Assembly: GCA_041397825.1 (NCBI GenBank)
Contig: JAWKVX010000006.1
Location: 62,001 to 126,000 of the forward strand
DNA: 64,000 nucleotides
Direction: 5' to 3'
Source of the DNA: JANNSX01 sp041397825
GTDB lineage: Bacteria; Pseudomonadota; Alphaproteobacteria; Rhizobiales; Hyphomicrobiaceae
Of the stretch, positions 32,835-41,546 are shown one piece after another. The notes below the pieces were generated by a model, which did no database searches, was not told the DNA's origin, and was given only the letters and a program-made list of their open reading frames with translations. How positions within the stretch are numbered: the first letter of the stretch is position 1; the number at the start of each line of letters is the position of its first letter. A program made the position numbers and the translations under genes.

Positions 32835-34321
32835 TGCGACCGGAAGCCGCCTCCGGGTCTCGCCGAGACCAGCTCGGCAACGATCTTGATCCCTGGCTCG
32901 ATCCGGCGCTCCTCGATCGAGGAGAAGCCCAGCCGGAAATAGGAGCGCGGCGCCGGCTCGGCCCCGAAGTGGACCCGGCCCGGCTCGATCAGCACCGATC
33001 TCTCCTTTGCGCGCACGGCCAACTCCTCGCTGTCGAGACCGTCCGGCCCCCTGACCCAGTAGCACGTGCCGCCGAAGCTCGGTGTGCGGGTGGAGCCCGG
33101 CATGTAGCGCTTCAGGGCCTCGCCCATGATCTCCCAGCGCGTCCGGTAGGCCCGGTGCAGACGCCGGATCAGGGTATCGTGATGGCCGAGCGACAGAAAG
33201 AGCGCAGCCGTGCGCTGGTTGTTGTTCGGCGCATGCCTGACCATGAGCCGCCGCAAGGCTCTGGCCTCCTCGATGAACGGCTTGGGTCCAACCAGGAAGC
33301 CGAGACGCAGTCCCGGGAACAGCGTCTTGGAGAACGAGCCGACATAGATCACGCGGCCGTCGTCATCGAGCGACTTCAGCGCCGGACAGGGTTCGTTGAC
33401 GTAGTTGGTCTCGAACTCGTAGTCGTCCTCGATCACGACGATGTCCCGCTGGCTGGCAAGCTTCAGCAATGCCAGCCGGCGATCGAGCGGCATCGTCGCC
33501 GTCGTCGGCGACTGATGACTGGGCGTCACGAACACCACTTGCGCCGCATTCAGCGTCGGCGAAACGACGAGCCCGCCATCGTCGACGGGCTGCAGCGTCA
33601 CCTGGTCCGACTGCAAGCGGAAGATGTTGCGAACGTCGGCGAAGCCGGGCTCCTCCATGACGACGCGGGTGGAGCGGCCGACCAGCAGACTAGCTGCCAG
33701 AAAGAGCCCGTTCTGGCCGCCGAGCGTCACCAGGATCTCGTCCTCCGACGCCATGATGCCACGGCGCGGCAGGATGCGCCGTCGGATCTGCTCCACCAGC
33801 AGCGGATCGTCGTGGGCCCAGGTATCGTTGGTCCAGGTTCCGAGCCAGCGCTTGCCGAGCGCCTCGCGCGCGCACTCGCGCCACTCGTTGATCGGAAAGA
33901 GGTTGTGGTCGACCTGGCCGTAGATGAAGGGATAGCTGTAGCTCTGCCAGTCGAGTGGCTTCGAGATGTTGGCCTGCCGGCTCGGCCGGGCCGTCAGGCG
34001 GCTCGCCCAGTCGATGCCCGCGCCCGTCGGATGTTTGGCGTCAGGCGGCTTGAAATCGACCGCCTCGGCGTTGACATAGTAGCCGCTGCGCTCCTTGCCG
34101 ATCAGGAAGCCGTCATCCATCAGTCCCTGATAGGCGAGTGTCACGGTGTTGCGCGAGACGCCGAGCGCCTTGGCGAGATGCCGGCTCGATGGCAACCGCT
34201 CCTCGGCGGAAAGCTGGCCGCCGAGGATAGCCGAGACAAGCTTCTCGCGGATCTGCGACTGCAGGCTGGTCTGCGCCGACGGCTGCAGGTGGAGGAGCAA
34301 ATCCCGCATCTCTGGTCCCAC
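32831..34321 (-). CDS. MocR-type regulator (GntR helix-turn-helix plus aminotransferase-like domain), TauR-like
   Basis: This 496-residue regulator has an N-terminal GntR winged helix (about 15-85: LVSAILGGQLSAEERLPSSRHLAKALGVSRNTV) and a fold-type I PLP domain (about 130-485) with the cofactor Lys in YVGSFSKTLFPGLRLG and Asp in VIEDDYEFE. TauR of Rhodobacter, a MocR protein, activates taurine genes. This protein lies divergent to an omega-amino acid:pyruvate aminotransferase gene and near xsc and ald, which supports a TauR-like role. It heads a seven-gene run; PdxR- or GabR-like function is less likely in this context. Confidence 0.85.
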   Translation of the reverse strand: MGPEMRDLLLHLQPSAQTSLQSQIREKLVSAILGGQLSAEERLPSSRHLAKALGVSRNTVTLAYQGLMDDGFLIGKERSGYYVNAEAVDFKPPDAKHPTGAGIDWASRLTARPSRQANISKPLDWQSYSYPFIYGQVDHNLFPINEWRECAREALGKRWLGTWTNDTWAHDDPLLVEQIRRRILPRRGIMASEDEILVTLGGQNGLFLAASLLVGRSTRVVMEEPGFADVRNIFRLQSDQVTLQPVDDGGLVVSPTLNAAQVVFVTPSHQSPTTATMPLDRRLALLKLASQRDIVVIEDDYEFETNYVNEPCPALKSLDDDGRVIYVGSFSKTLFPGLRLGFLVGPKPFIEEARALRRLMVRHAPNNNQRTAALFLSLGHHDTLIRRLHRAYRTRWEIMGEALKRYMPGSTRTPSFGGTCYWVRGPDGLDSEELAVRAKERSVLIEPGRVHFGAEPAPRSYFRLGFSSIEERRIEPGIKIVAELVSARPGGGFRSQ

Positions 34322-34345
34322 TCGGCCGAGGGTCTTGGCGCTAGG

Positions 34346-34355
34346 TTAGGTCCAA
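34346..34355 (-). promoter_or_regulatory. Possible TauR box
   Basis: On the minus strand this reads TTGGACCTAA, nine of ten bases matching the CTGGAC(C/T)TAA repeat that I recall for Rhodobacter TauR. It sits between the MocR gene and the divergent aminotransferase gene. Only one good copy is seen, where a direct repeat would be expected. Confidence 0.35.
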
Positions 34356-34471
34356 ACGGCACGCTATCGTCAACAGATGACCGAGGCAAGCTCCGGCGAC
34401 CTCGCCTTGCATAGCAAACGCCGTTGAGGCATGCCGGTCTCAGGCCACGCCCGACAATCGGAGGACACCCC

Positions 34472-35806
34472 ATGGAGCTCGGCGGATCACAATTCACGGC
34501 AAACTCGCTCGAAGAGCATTGGATGCCGTTCACGGCCAACCGGGACTTCAAGTCCGAGCCGCGCCTCATCGTCAAGAGCGAGGGTGTCTATCACTGGGAC
34601 CACAAAGGCGGGAAGATCCTCGATGCATCCTCGGCTCTCTTCAATGTCGCCTGCGGCCATGGCCGCAAGGAGATCGCCGACGCCGTCCACAAGCAGCTCC
34701 TGACCAACGACTACTCGGCGCCCTTCCAAATGAGCCATCCGGGCACCTTCGCGCTCGCCAAGGAGGTCGCGAAGCTGACGCCCGATCCGATCAACCACGT
34801 CTTCTTCACCAACTCGGGATCGGAATCGATCGACACGGCCGTCAAGATGGTGATGGCCTATCACGGCGCCCGCGGCGACCATAAGCGACATCGTTTCGTC
34901 TCGAGGGAGCGCGCCTACCACGGTGTGAACATCGGCGGCGTCTCCCTCTCCGGCATGGTCCGCAACCGCGAGAGCTTCCCCGGCGTCATGCCCTATGTGA
35001 CGCTGATGCGGCACACGCATGTGCCCGAGAACAAGTTCCAGCGCGGCCAGGGCGAGCACATGGGCGTCGAGCTCGCCGACGACCTCGAGCGCATCGCCAT
35101 GACCTATGGTCCCGGCACGATCGCCGCGGTGTTCGTCGAGCCGGTCGCAGGCTCGACCGGCTGTCTCGTGCCGCCCAAGGGCTATCTCGAGCGTCTACGG
35201 GAGATCTGCGACAAGCACGGCATCCTGCTCGTCTTCGACGAGGTGATCTGCGGCTTCGGCCGGCTCGGCCATGCCTTCGCCGCCCAGGCCTTCGGTGTCA
35301 CCCCCGACATCATGACCATGGCCAAGGCCCTGACCAACGGTGCTCAGCCGATGGGCGCCGTCGCCGTCAGGGACGAGATCTACGAGACGGTGGTCGAGAA
35401 GGCCGCCCCCGGCATGATCGAGTTCTTCCACGGCTACACCTACTCGGGTCATCCGGCGGCCTGCGCTGCAGGACTCGCAACGATGGAGATCTATCGCAAG
35501 GAAAAGCTCTTCGAGAATGCGGCTAAGCTTTCTCCCTACTTCCTCGATCAGCTCTGGAGCCTCAAGGACATCCCACTCGTCACCGACATCCGGGGCTACG
35601 GCCTGTTCGGCGCCATCGATGTCAAGGCAGCCAAGGCGCCGGGCTTGCGGGGCAACGAGCTCCAGAAGAAGATGTTCTGGAACGGGCTCCACATCAAATG
35701 GACCGGGGATACGGCCTGCATCGCCCCGCCGCTGGTGGCAGAGAAGAGCCATATCGACGAGATGATCGAGAAAATCCGCAAGACTCTCGAGGCCGAGTCG
35801 GCCTGA
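34472..35806 (+). CDS. Class III aminotransferase, probable taurine (omega-amino acid):pyruvate aminotransferase
   Basis: This 444-residue PLP enzyme transfers the terminal amino group of an omega-amino acid to pyruvate, giving alanine. Typical features are HWMPFTANRDFK near the start, NSGSESIDTAVKMVMAYH, DEVICGFGRLGHAF and the PLP lysine in IMTMAKALTNGAQPMG. The sequence resembles beta-alanine:pyruvate and taurine:pyruvate enzymes about equally by eye. The MocR/TauR-like divergent regulator, ald and xsc nearby favour taurine, producing sulfoacetaldehyde for Xsc. ATG 34472 is preceded by GGAGG. Confidence 0.82.
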   Translation: MELGGSQFTANSLEEHWMPFTANRDFKSEPRLIVKSEGVYHWDHKGGKILDASSALFNVACGHGRKEIADAVHKQLLTNDYSAPFQMSHPGTFALAKEVAKLTPDPINHVFFTNSGSESIDTAVKMVMAYHGARGDHKRHRFVSRERAYHGVNIGGVSLSGMVRNRESFPGVMPYVTLMRHTHVPENKFQRGQGEHMGVELADDLERIAMTYGPGTIAAVFVEPVAGSTGCLVPPKGYLERLREICDKHGILLVFDEVICGFGRLGHAFAAQAFGVTPDIMTMAKALTNGAQPMGAVAVRDEIYETVVEKAAPGMIEFFHGYTYSGHPAACAAGLATMEIYRKEKLFENAAKLSPYFLDQLWSLKDIPLVTDIRGYGLFGAIDVKAAKAPGLRGNELQKKMFWNGLHIKWTGDTACIAPPLVAEKSHIDEMIEKIRKTLEAESA

Positions 35807-35827
35807 TCCAGGATATCCACACAGTGT

Positions 35828-35854
35828 CGTGACGGCGGTCAAACCGCCGTCACG
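35828..35854 (+). terminator. Perfect 12-bp hairpin after the aminotransferase gene
   Basis: CGTGACGGCGGT pairs perfectly with ACCGCCGTCACG across a three-base loop, starting 21 bases after the stop codon. There is no T-run, so it may stall or stabilise rather than terminate. A second, weaker GC hairpin (CGGCGG/CCGCCG near 35898-35914) follows before the next gene. Confidence 0.5.
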
Positions 35855-36045
35855 AAGCTTCGATAGAGGGGTCTTGAGCAAGCAACCGCCCGTTGACGGC
35901 GGACGAGCCGCCGGGCGATAACTCCGGTAGTCAGAAGAGCGGGCGAACAAAACCGCCAAGCGCATTGGGTCAAGTGTCACGCTGTATCGCCCTCCGGCCG
36001 TTCCGGGGCTCGAGGGCCCAACAAAAGTTCCCTTGGGAGAAACTG

Positions 36046-37224
36046 ATGTCGAAAAACGAAACGCCGAAGCAAAAGGCCACGCGCGAGATCCTGCTCGCAA
36101 CCCGCCCCTTCCACCGCCGCGCCTTCCTGAAGGGCACGGCCGCCGCCGGCGCGCTGGCGATTGCCGGCCCTGCCTATATCAAGAACGCCCGCTCCTCTTC
36201 GGGCGAGCTCAACCTCCTGATGTGGTCGGACGAGTTTCCGGATCCCGTGATCCCGAATTTCGAGAAGGCGACGGGCATCAAGGTCAACCAGACCCCGTTC
36301 TCGCAGAACGAGGAGCAGATCAACAAGCTGCAGGCCACCGGTGGCGAGGGCTTCGACCTCTGCCAGCCCACGGTCAACCGCGCGCCGCAGTACAAGGACC
36401 TGAACGTCCTCGGGGCCTATGATATGGGCAAGCTCAAGAACACCGGCAACATCCTGCCGGCGATGATGAAGAGCTCCTCCGATCTGTGGACCTGGGACGG
36501 TGGCCTTTATCACTTGCCGCACTGCTGGGGCACCGAGGCGATCTCCTACCGCACCGATCTGTGGAAGGGCGATCCCAAGGAGCTGAGCTTCGGCTCGCTC
36601 TGGGACGAGGGCGTCAAGGGCCATACGCAGGGCCGTGGCCACTCTTTCCTGCTCGGCATCGGTTTGTGGTGGGACGCGAGCGGCAAGCAGCCTTCGAACC
36701 GCATGCTCGACGGCTACAAGGACGAGGACAGCTTCAAGAAGGTGTGGGACCCGATCCTGGCCTTCGCCATTGAGAACAAGGGCTTCGTCAAGCAGTTCTG
36801 GGATTCCGCCGACAACACCAAGTCCGGTCTCATGGAGAACGACGTCTGGATCGGCCAGACCTGGGACGGACCGGCGCTCTCCCTGAAGAAGGATGGCAAG
36901 CCGGTGAACTACCAGGCCCCGAAAGAGGGTGCGATTGCCTGGGTCGACGGCATCTCCATGATGAAGGCGGCCAAGAACGTCGATCAGATCTACGAGTTCC
37001 TGAACTTCCTGCACACGCCGGAGGCCTCGGGTGCCGTGGCTGACGGCTCGGGTTACAACCCGGTCATCAATGGCGCCGACGCCTTCACCTCGGATGTGTT
37101 CAAGAAGAACTTCCAGGATGCCTTCCCGGGCGACGCGCTGGCCAACCTCTGGCCGTGGCCGGCGGAGCCGGGCTGGTACGCGGAGATCCGCAGCCAGTAT
37201 GTCGACAAGTTCAAAGCTGCCTGA
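36046..37224 (+). CDS. Polyamine-type ABC transporter substrate-binding protein (PotD-like)
   Basis: This periplasmic binding protein of about 392 residues belongs to the spermidine/putrescine-type family. The N-terminus has a twin-arginine signal (FHRRAFLKGTAAAGALAIAGPA). The mature part starts SSSGELNLLMWSDEFPDPVIPNFEKATGIKV, and later WLDGIS-like WVDGISMMKAAKN and AYEFLNFL-like IYEFLNFLHTPEA are typical. GGGAGA precedes ATG 36046. A strong terminator follows, and its permease genes resume 1.2 kb later beyond an antisense gene, so it may be made at higher level than the rest. Substrate is unknown. Confidence 0.88.
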   Translation: MSKNETPKQKATREILLATRPFHRRAFLKGTAAAGALAIAGPAYIKNARSSSGELNLLMWSDEFPDPVIPNFEKATGIKVNQTPFSQNEEQINKLQATGGEGFDLCQPTVNRAPQYKDLNVLGAYDMGKLKNTGNILPAMMKSSSDLWTWDGGLYHLPHCWGTEAISYRTDLWKGDPKELSFGSLWDEGVKGHTQGRGHSFLLGIGLWWDASGKQPSNRMLDGYKDEDSFKKVWDPILAFAIENKGFVKQFWDSADNTKSGLMENDVWIGQTWDGPALSLKKDGKPVNYQAPKEGAIAWVDGISMMKAAKNVDQIYEFLNFLHTPEASGAVADGSGYNPVINGADAFTSDVFKKNFQDAFPGDALANLWPWPAEPGWYAEIRSQYVDKFKAA

Positions 37225-37251
37225 GACAAATCGACGGCATGGACGACGTGG

Positions 37252-37283
37252 TCCGGCGAGGTCAGCCTCGCCGGATTTTTTTT
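37252..37283 (+). terminator. Rho-independent terminator
   Basis: A perfect 10-bp stem (TCCGGCGAGG with CCTCGCCGGA), four-base loop TCAG and eight T's follow the binding-protein gene by 27 bases. It should end or strongly reduce transcription toward the ATPase gene; it also lies just beyond the end of the antisense reductase gene. Confidence 0.9.
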
Positions 37284-37292
37284 CGACATCGC

Positions 37293-38276
37293 TCAGCTTC
37301 GCCAGGCGTGCGGCCGATATGGCTCCTCCAGACGCGCGACCTCCGCGTCATTGAGCTCCAGACTCATTGCCGAGATCGCCTCGTCCAACTGCTCCATGCG
37401 GCTGGTACCGACGATCGGGGCTGCGACGCCGGGCTGCCGCAACACCCAGGCGAGCGCCACCTGGGAATTTGAAGCGCCCCGCTCGCGGGCGATCTCGCTC
37501 ACGCGATCGACGATCGCGAAGTCATTCTCGGCGAAATAGTACTTGTCCGCGAACTGGTCGGTCCTGGCTCGCGCCGTATCCCCCTGCTCACCGAGCCGGC
37601 CCTGCCGCCGATTGCCGGCGAGGAAGCCGCGCGCCAAAGGGCTGTAGGGGATGAGGCCCACCCCCTCCTCGCGACAGAGCGGCATCATTTCCCGCTCCTC
37701 CTCGCGATAGACGAGATTGAGATGGTTCTGCATCGACACGAAGCGCGCCAGCCCCATCCGGTCGGCCGTATGCAGCATCTTGGCGAGCTCATAGGCCCGC
37801 ATGGTCGAGGCGCCGATATAGAGCGCCTTGCCGGACCGGACGACCTCGTCCAGTGCCTCGAGCGTCTCCTCGATCGGCGTCAGCGGATCCGGACGGTGGA
37901 TCTGGTAGAGATCGACATAGTCGGTGCCGAGCCGTCGCAGCGAGTTGTCGATGGCGGCCCGGATGTGCTTGCGGGACAGCCCCGTCTGATTGGGCCCTTC
38001 GGACGTCCCGAAACGGACCTTGGTGGCAATGACGACATCCTCGCGACGGGCAAAATCCCTGAGCGCACGGCCCGTCACCTCCTCGCTCAGGCCGTTCGAG
38101 TACATATCGGCGGTATCGAAGAACGTGATACCGAGATCGAGCGCGCGGCGGATCATTGCCCGGCTGGCCGCCTCGTCGAGCACCCACGGCCGCCAGGCCG
38201 GCGAGCCGAAGGTCATGCAGCCGAGGCAGAGGCGCGAGACCTCGAGGCCGGTACGTCCGAGCTTGGTGAACTGCAT
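37293..38276 (-). CDS. Aldo/keto reductase
   Basis: This 327-residue NADPH-dependent oxidoreductase has the TIM-barrel family signature. The catalytic tetrad is visible as Asp54 and Tyr59 (FFDTADMYSNG), Lys86 (IATKVRFG) and His127 (LYQIHRPDP). The cofactor-binding end contains IVGTSRMEQLDEAI. GGAG lies before ATG 38276. It sits on the opposite strand between the binding-protein gene and the rest of the ABC operon, so it is not co-transcribed with them. Substrate is not predictable. Confidence 0.9.
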   Translation of the reverse strand: MQFTKLGRTGLEVSRLCLGCMTFGSPAWRPWVLDEAASRAMIRRALDLGITFFDTADMYSNGLSEEVTGRALRDFARREDVVIATKVRFGTSEGPNQTGLSRKHIRAAIDNSLRRLGTDYVDLYQIHRPDPLTPIEETLEALDEVVRSGKALYIGASTMRAYELAKMLHTADRMGLARFVSMQNHLNLVYREEEREMMPLCREEGVGLIPYSPLARGFLAGNRRQGRLGEQGDTARARTDQFADKYYFAENDFAIVDRVSEIARERGASNSQVALAWVLRQPGVAAPIVGTSRMEQLDEAISAMSLELNDAEVARLEEPYRPHAWRS

Positions 38277-38487
38277 CCGCGTGCTCCATTCGACGGGTCC
38301 ATTTGCGAGCCTATCTGGCTCCGCCGTCCGATCCCATATCGATTTGGCGGTTTCGCACCCAGACCGCGGATTAGCACTTGAGTCGGCTCCGCAGCCCATG
38401 CCAATGTGGCTTCAATTGGGGCACGGACTGCGGCAAACTGGCCGGCAAACCGGTCGTGCCTGCGGTCAATGGGGAAACGCCAGCGAC

Positions 38488-39570
38488 ATGAGCGCCGATG
38501 TCGAGCTCGAGAACGTCACCATCCGGTTCGGCGATTTCACTGCCGTCGACCGGGCGACTCTGAAGATCAACAACGGCGAGTTCTTCTCCTTCCTCGGACC
38601 CTCGGGGTGCGGCAAGACCACCATCCTCCGAACCGTGTCCGGCTTCCTCGAGCCGACCGAGGGTACCGTCCGCATCGGTGGTGTCGATATGGCCGGGACC
38701 GGGCCGAACAAGCGTCCGACCGCGCTCATCTTCCAAAACTTGGCCCTGTTCCCGTTGATGAGCGTGGCCGACAACATCACCTATGGCCTCAGGGTCCGCG
38801 GCATTCCGAAGACGGAGCGCATGCGCAAGGCCGACGAGCTACTCGAGCTGATCGCGCTCCCCGGCCAGGGGAGGAAGCTCGTCTCCGAGCTGTCAGGCGG
38901 CCAGAAGCAGCGCGTCGCCATTGCCCGTGCGCTCGCCGTGCAGCCCGAGGTCCTTTTGCTCGACGAGCCGCTCTCGGCTCTCGATCTGAAGCTCCGCCAG
39001 CACATGCGCAACGAGCTGCGCGCCATCCAGCATCAAGTCGGCATCACCTTCATCTATATCACCCACGACCAGGGCGAGGCGCTGACGATGTCCGATCGCA
39101 TCGCCGTCATGAGCGACGGTGTGATCGAGCAGATCGCCGACGGCCAGACGATCTACGATCATCCGAATTCCGCCTTCGTGGCGTCGTTCGTGGGTGAGAA
39201 CAACGCCTTTCCCGGCAAGGTCGTCTCGGCCAGCGATGGCTCCGCCGCCGTCGAGACGAGCATCGGCTCGCTCAGTGGCACCAATCCGCGAGGTCTCAAG
39301 GTCGGCGATGCCGCCATTCTCTTCGTCCGGCCTGAATCGTTGCGCCCCGGGTCCGGAGCCCAGGATGCGACGATACGGACAGAGACCCTGTCCGTCGCCT
39401 TCGAAGGCAACATGAGTCACATCTTCCTGCGTGGCCCGTCGAACAAGCCGATCGCCATGACGGTTGGCCGGGTCGGCACCTCGATCCCTGAGGAGGGCCA
39501 GTCGCTCACGGTCTCCTACGAGCCCAATCTCGGCACGGTGCTGCCGGAAGGGAAGATGGCCCGTGAGTAG
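38488..39570 (+). CDS. Polyamine-type ABC transporter ATP-binding protein (PotA-like)
   Basis: This ATPase of 360 residues energises the importer. Walker A is GPSGCGKTT, the signature LSGGQKQRVAIARA, Walker B VLLLDEPLSALD, and the switch His is in YITHDQGEAL. After about residue 235 comes a TOBE regulatory domain (GDAAILFVRPESLRPG). An ATG at 38488 suits the family start. The gene begins a tight run: its stop overlaps the GTG start of the next permease gene by eight bases. It works with the binding protein at 36046. Confidence 0.9.
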   Translation: MSADVELENVTIRFGDFTAVDRATLKINNGEFFSFLGPSGCGKTTILRTVSGFLEPTEGTVRIGGVDMAGTGPNKRPTALIFQNLALFPLMSVADNITYGLRVRGIPKTERMRKADELLELIALPGQGRKLVSELSGGQKQRVAIARALAVQPEVLLLDEPLSALDLKLRQHMRNELRAIQHQVGITFIYITHDQGEALTMSDRIAVMSDGVIEQIADGQTIYDHPNSAFVASFVGENNAFPGKVVSASDGSAAVETSIGSLSGTNPRGLKVGDAAILFVRPESLRPGSGAQDATIRTETLSVAFEGNMSHIFLRGPSNKPIAMTVGRVGTSIPEEGQSLTVSYEPNLGTVLPEGKMARE

Positions 39571-40567
39571 CCGCCTCCTCGTCTTCGCTCTGCCGCTCGT
39601 CGTCATCGCAATCTTCTGGCTGATGTCGATACTCGAGTCGCGCGTCCGGCGCGACCCGACGCACAAGAGCTATTTCGAGCGCAACGGCCTGCTGCTCGGC
39701 GGCATCTTCATCGGCCTCGTGGCCTTCTGGACGCTGTTCCTGGTCACGCTGCCCTACCTCTACATGGTGGTCGAGAGCTTCCACCCGACTTTGACACCGA
39801 ACAAGCGGGGCGGGCCGGACGATGTGCTGACCATCGCCCAGTACCAGTCGTTCTTCATCAATCCGGTCGACGACGCCCTCAATACCACGCATATCGGCGC
39901 GCTGATCTTCACGATCATCGCCTCAGCCGCCGTCACGCTTCTGAACTTCGCGATCTGCTATCCGCTCGCCTTCTACATGGCGCAGACCGGGACCGCTCAG
40001 AAGGTCCGCCTGCTCATGCTGGCGTTGATCGTGCCTTATTGGGTGAACGAGATCCTGCGTGCCTTCTCGCTCCGCCTGCTGCTGGCCTCACGGGGCCTCA
40101 TCAACCAGACGCTGATGTGGCTCGGCATCACCGATGCCCCGATCGACTTCCTCGGCAACAACACGGGCCTCTACGTCGGCTTGAGCTACGCCTATCTCCT
40201 GGTGATGATCTTCCCACTCTACAACGCCGTCCAAAGTCTCGACCGCAACCAGATCGAGGCGGCACGAGACCTTGGTGCGCCTTGGTGGCGGATCCACAAG
40301 GACGTCGTCATCCCCTATGCCAAGCCCGGCATCGCCTCTGGCTGCACGATGGTCTTCATGCTCTCGGCGGGCTCGCTCGCCGCGCCCCAGTTCCTGGGCG
40401 GTCCGCGGACGCTCTGGTTCACCTCTATCGTCTACGACTTCTTCTTCCAGAGCTTCAATTGGGCGCGCGGCGCGGCCTACGCCTTCATTCTGCTGACGGT
40501 CTGTATCTTCATCGTCATGGCGATGCTTCGGGTCTTCAAGATCTCGCTCGGAGAGACCATCAAATGA
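39563..40567 (+). CDS. Polyamine-type ABC permease (PotB-like)
   Basis: This inner-membrane permease has 334 residues. The GTG at 39563 overlaps the ATPase stop and has AGGGAAG upstream; no ATG is better placed. Membrane segments are clear, with an extra N-terminal one, and the coupling motif is [26 protein letters not shown]. It forms a heterodimer channel with the next gene product, overlapping it by ATGA. Confidence 0.9.
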   Translation: MSSRLLVFALPLVVIAIFWLMSILESRVRRDPTHKSYFERNGLLLGGIFIGLVAFWTLFLVTLPYLYMVVESFHPTLTPNKRGGPDDVLTIAQYQSFFINPVDDALNTTHIGALIFTIIASAAVTLLNFAICYPLAFYMAQTGTAQKVRLLMLALIVPYWVNEILRAFSLRLLLASRGLINQTLMWLGITDAPIDFLGNNTGLYVGLSYAYLLVMIFPLYNAVQSLDRNQIEAARDLGAPWWRIHKDVVIPYAKPGIASGCTMVFMLSAGSLAAPQFLGGPRTLWFTSIVYDFFFQSFNWARGAAYAFILLTVCIFIVMAMLRVFKISLGETIK

Positions 40568-41448
40568 CCTCCAAGCTGGTCCTGAAGCTCGCCATCGGCT
40601 TCTACATCCTGCTGTTCTTCCTATATCTGTTCGGTCCGCTCGCCGTCATGAGCGTCACGGCCTTCAACACGCCGAACTATCCTCAGGCCATCCCCTTCGA
40701 GTCCTTCACGCTCGACTGGTTCGTCAAGCTCTGGAACCACCGGGCGATGATGGCCGGCCTGCAGAACTCCGTTATCATCGGCATTGGCGTCGTCGCCGTG
40801 GCGGTTCCCGTCGGCCTCGCCGCCTCGATCATCATGAATCAGATCTATTCCCGTGCCCGTGGCCTCTTCTATCTCGTCACCGTCTCTCCGGTGCTGACAC
40901 CGGGGGTGATCATCGGCATCTCGACGGTGATCTTCTGGAAGGATGTGCTGTCGACGACCGATGTGACGAAGGCCTGGTTCTACAAGGGCATCATCCTGGC
41001 CATCCTCGGCCAGGCCAGCTTCATCGCCGCCTACTGCCTGCTGATCATCTCGGCCCGCCTGCAACGCTTCGACCGGGCCCAGGAGGAGGCTGCGCTCGAT
41101 CTCGGCGCGAGCTATCCGCAGGTCTTCTGGCACGTGCTACTGCCGTTCCTGAAGCCGGCTCTGTTCTCGGCCGCGGTCATTGCCTTCCTGTCCTCGTTCG
41201 AGAACTACAACACGACGACTTTTGCCATTCTGGCCGACAAGACGCTGGTCACGGTGCTCGCCGGCGAGGTGAGGCAGGGCACGACGCCGGCTCTCTCGGC
41301 GCTTGCCGTCATCATCATCGGCCTGTCGCTCGTCGGCGCGATCGTCTACGAGGTGCTGAAGCGGCGGGAGGAGCGGCAGGCGGCCGAGGTGGCCCGGCGC
41401 GCGCGGCTCGCCGAGAGCGGCCAGGAGCCTGCGCTCGCGCCAACCTGA
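40564..41448 (+). CDS. Polyamine-type ABC permease (PotC-like)
   Basis: This is the second permease of the importer, 294 residues with six membrane segments. The coupling motif [27 protein letters not shown] and the segment [14 protein letters not shown] are typical of PotC/OpuC-like subunits. It overlaps potB by ATGA and is followed 98 bases later by the dehydrogenase gene on the same strand. The Ala/Arg/Glu-rich C-terminal tail (about 25 residues) is long. Confidence 0.9.
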   Translation: MTSKLVLKLAIGFYILLFFLYLFGPLAVMSVTAFNTPNYPQAIPFESFTLDWFVKLWNHRAMMAGLQNSVIIGIGVVAVAVPVGLAASIIMNQIYSRARGLFYLVTVSPVLTPGVIIGISTVIFWKDVLSTTDVTKAWFYKGIILAILGQASFIAAYCLLIISARLQRFDRAQEEAALDLGASYPQVFWHVLLPFLKPALFSAAVIAFLSSFENYNTTTFAILADKTLVTVLAGEVRQGTTPALSALAVIIIGLSLVGAIVYEVLKRREERQAAEVARRARLAESGQEPALAPT

Positions 41449-41546
41449 CACTCCCCTCTCCACTTGCGTCTGGGACCCGCCGGCGGCATCGTCGGACCCT
41501 ACGTTTGCCGGCTTCCGCTTCGTCTTGCCAAGAGGATCGCTCTGCC

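Noticed and set aside
32822..34414. Plus-strand open frame of 530 codons opposite the MocR gene
   Set aside because: Mirror of a regulator with intact helix-turn-helix and PLP motifs; no ribosome site.
41449..41546. Possible glycine-type riboswitch before the dehydrogenase gene
   Set aside because: Only short GC complementarity was found; none of the conserved glycine aptamer segments are readable in these 98 bases.
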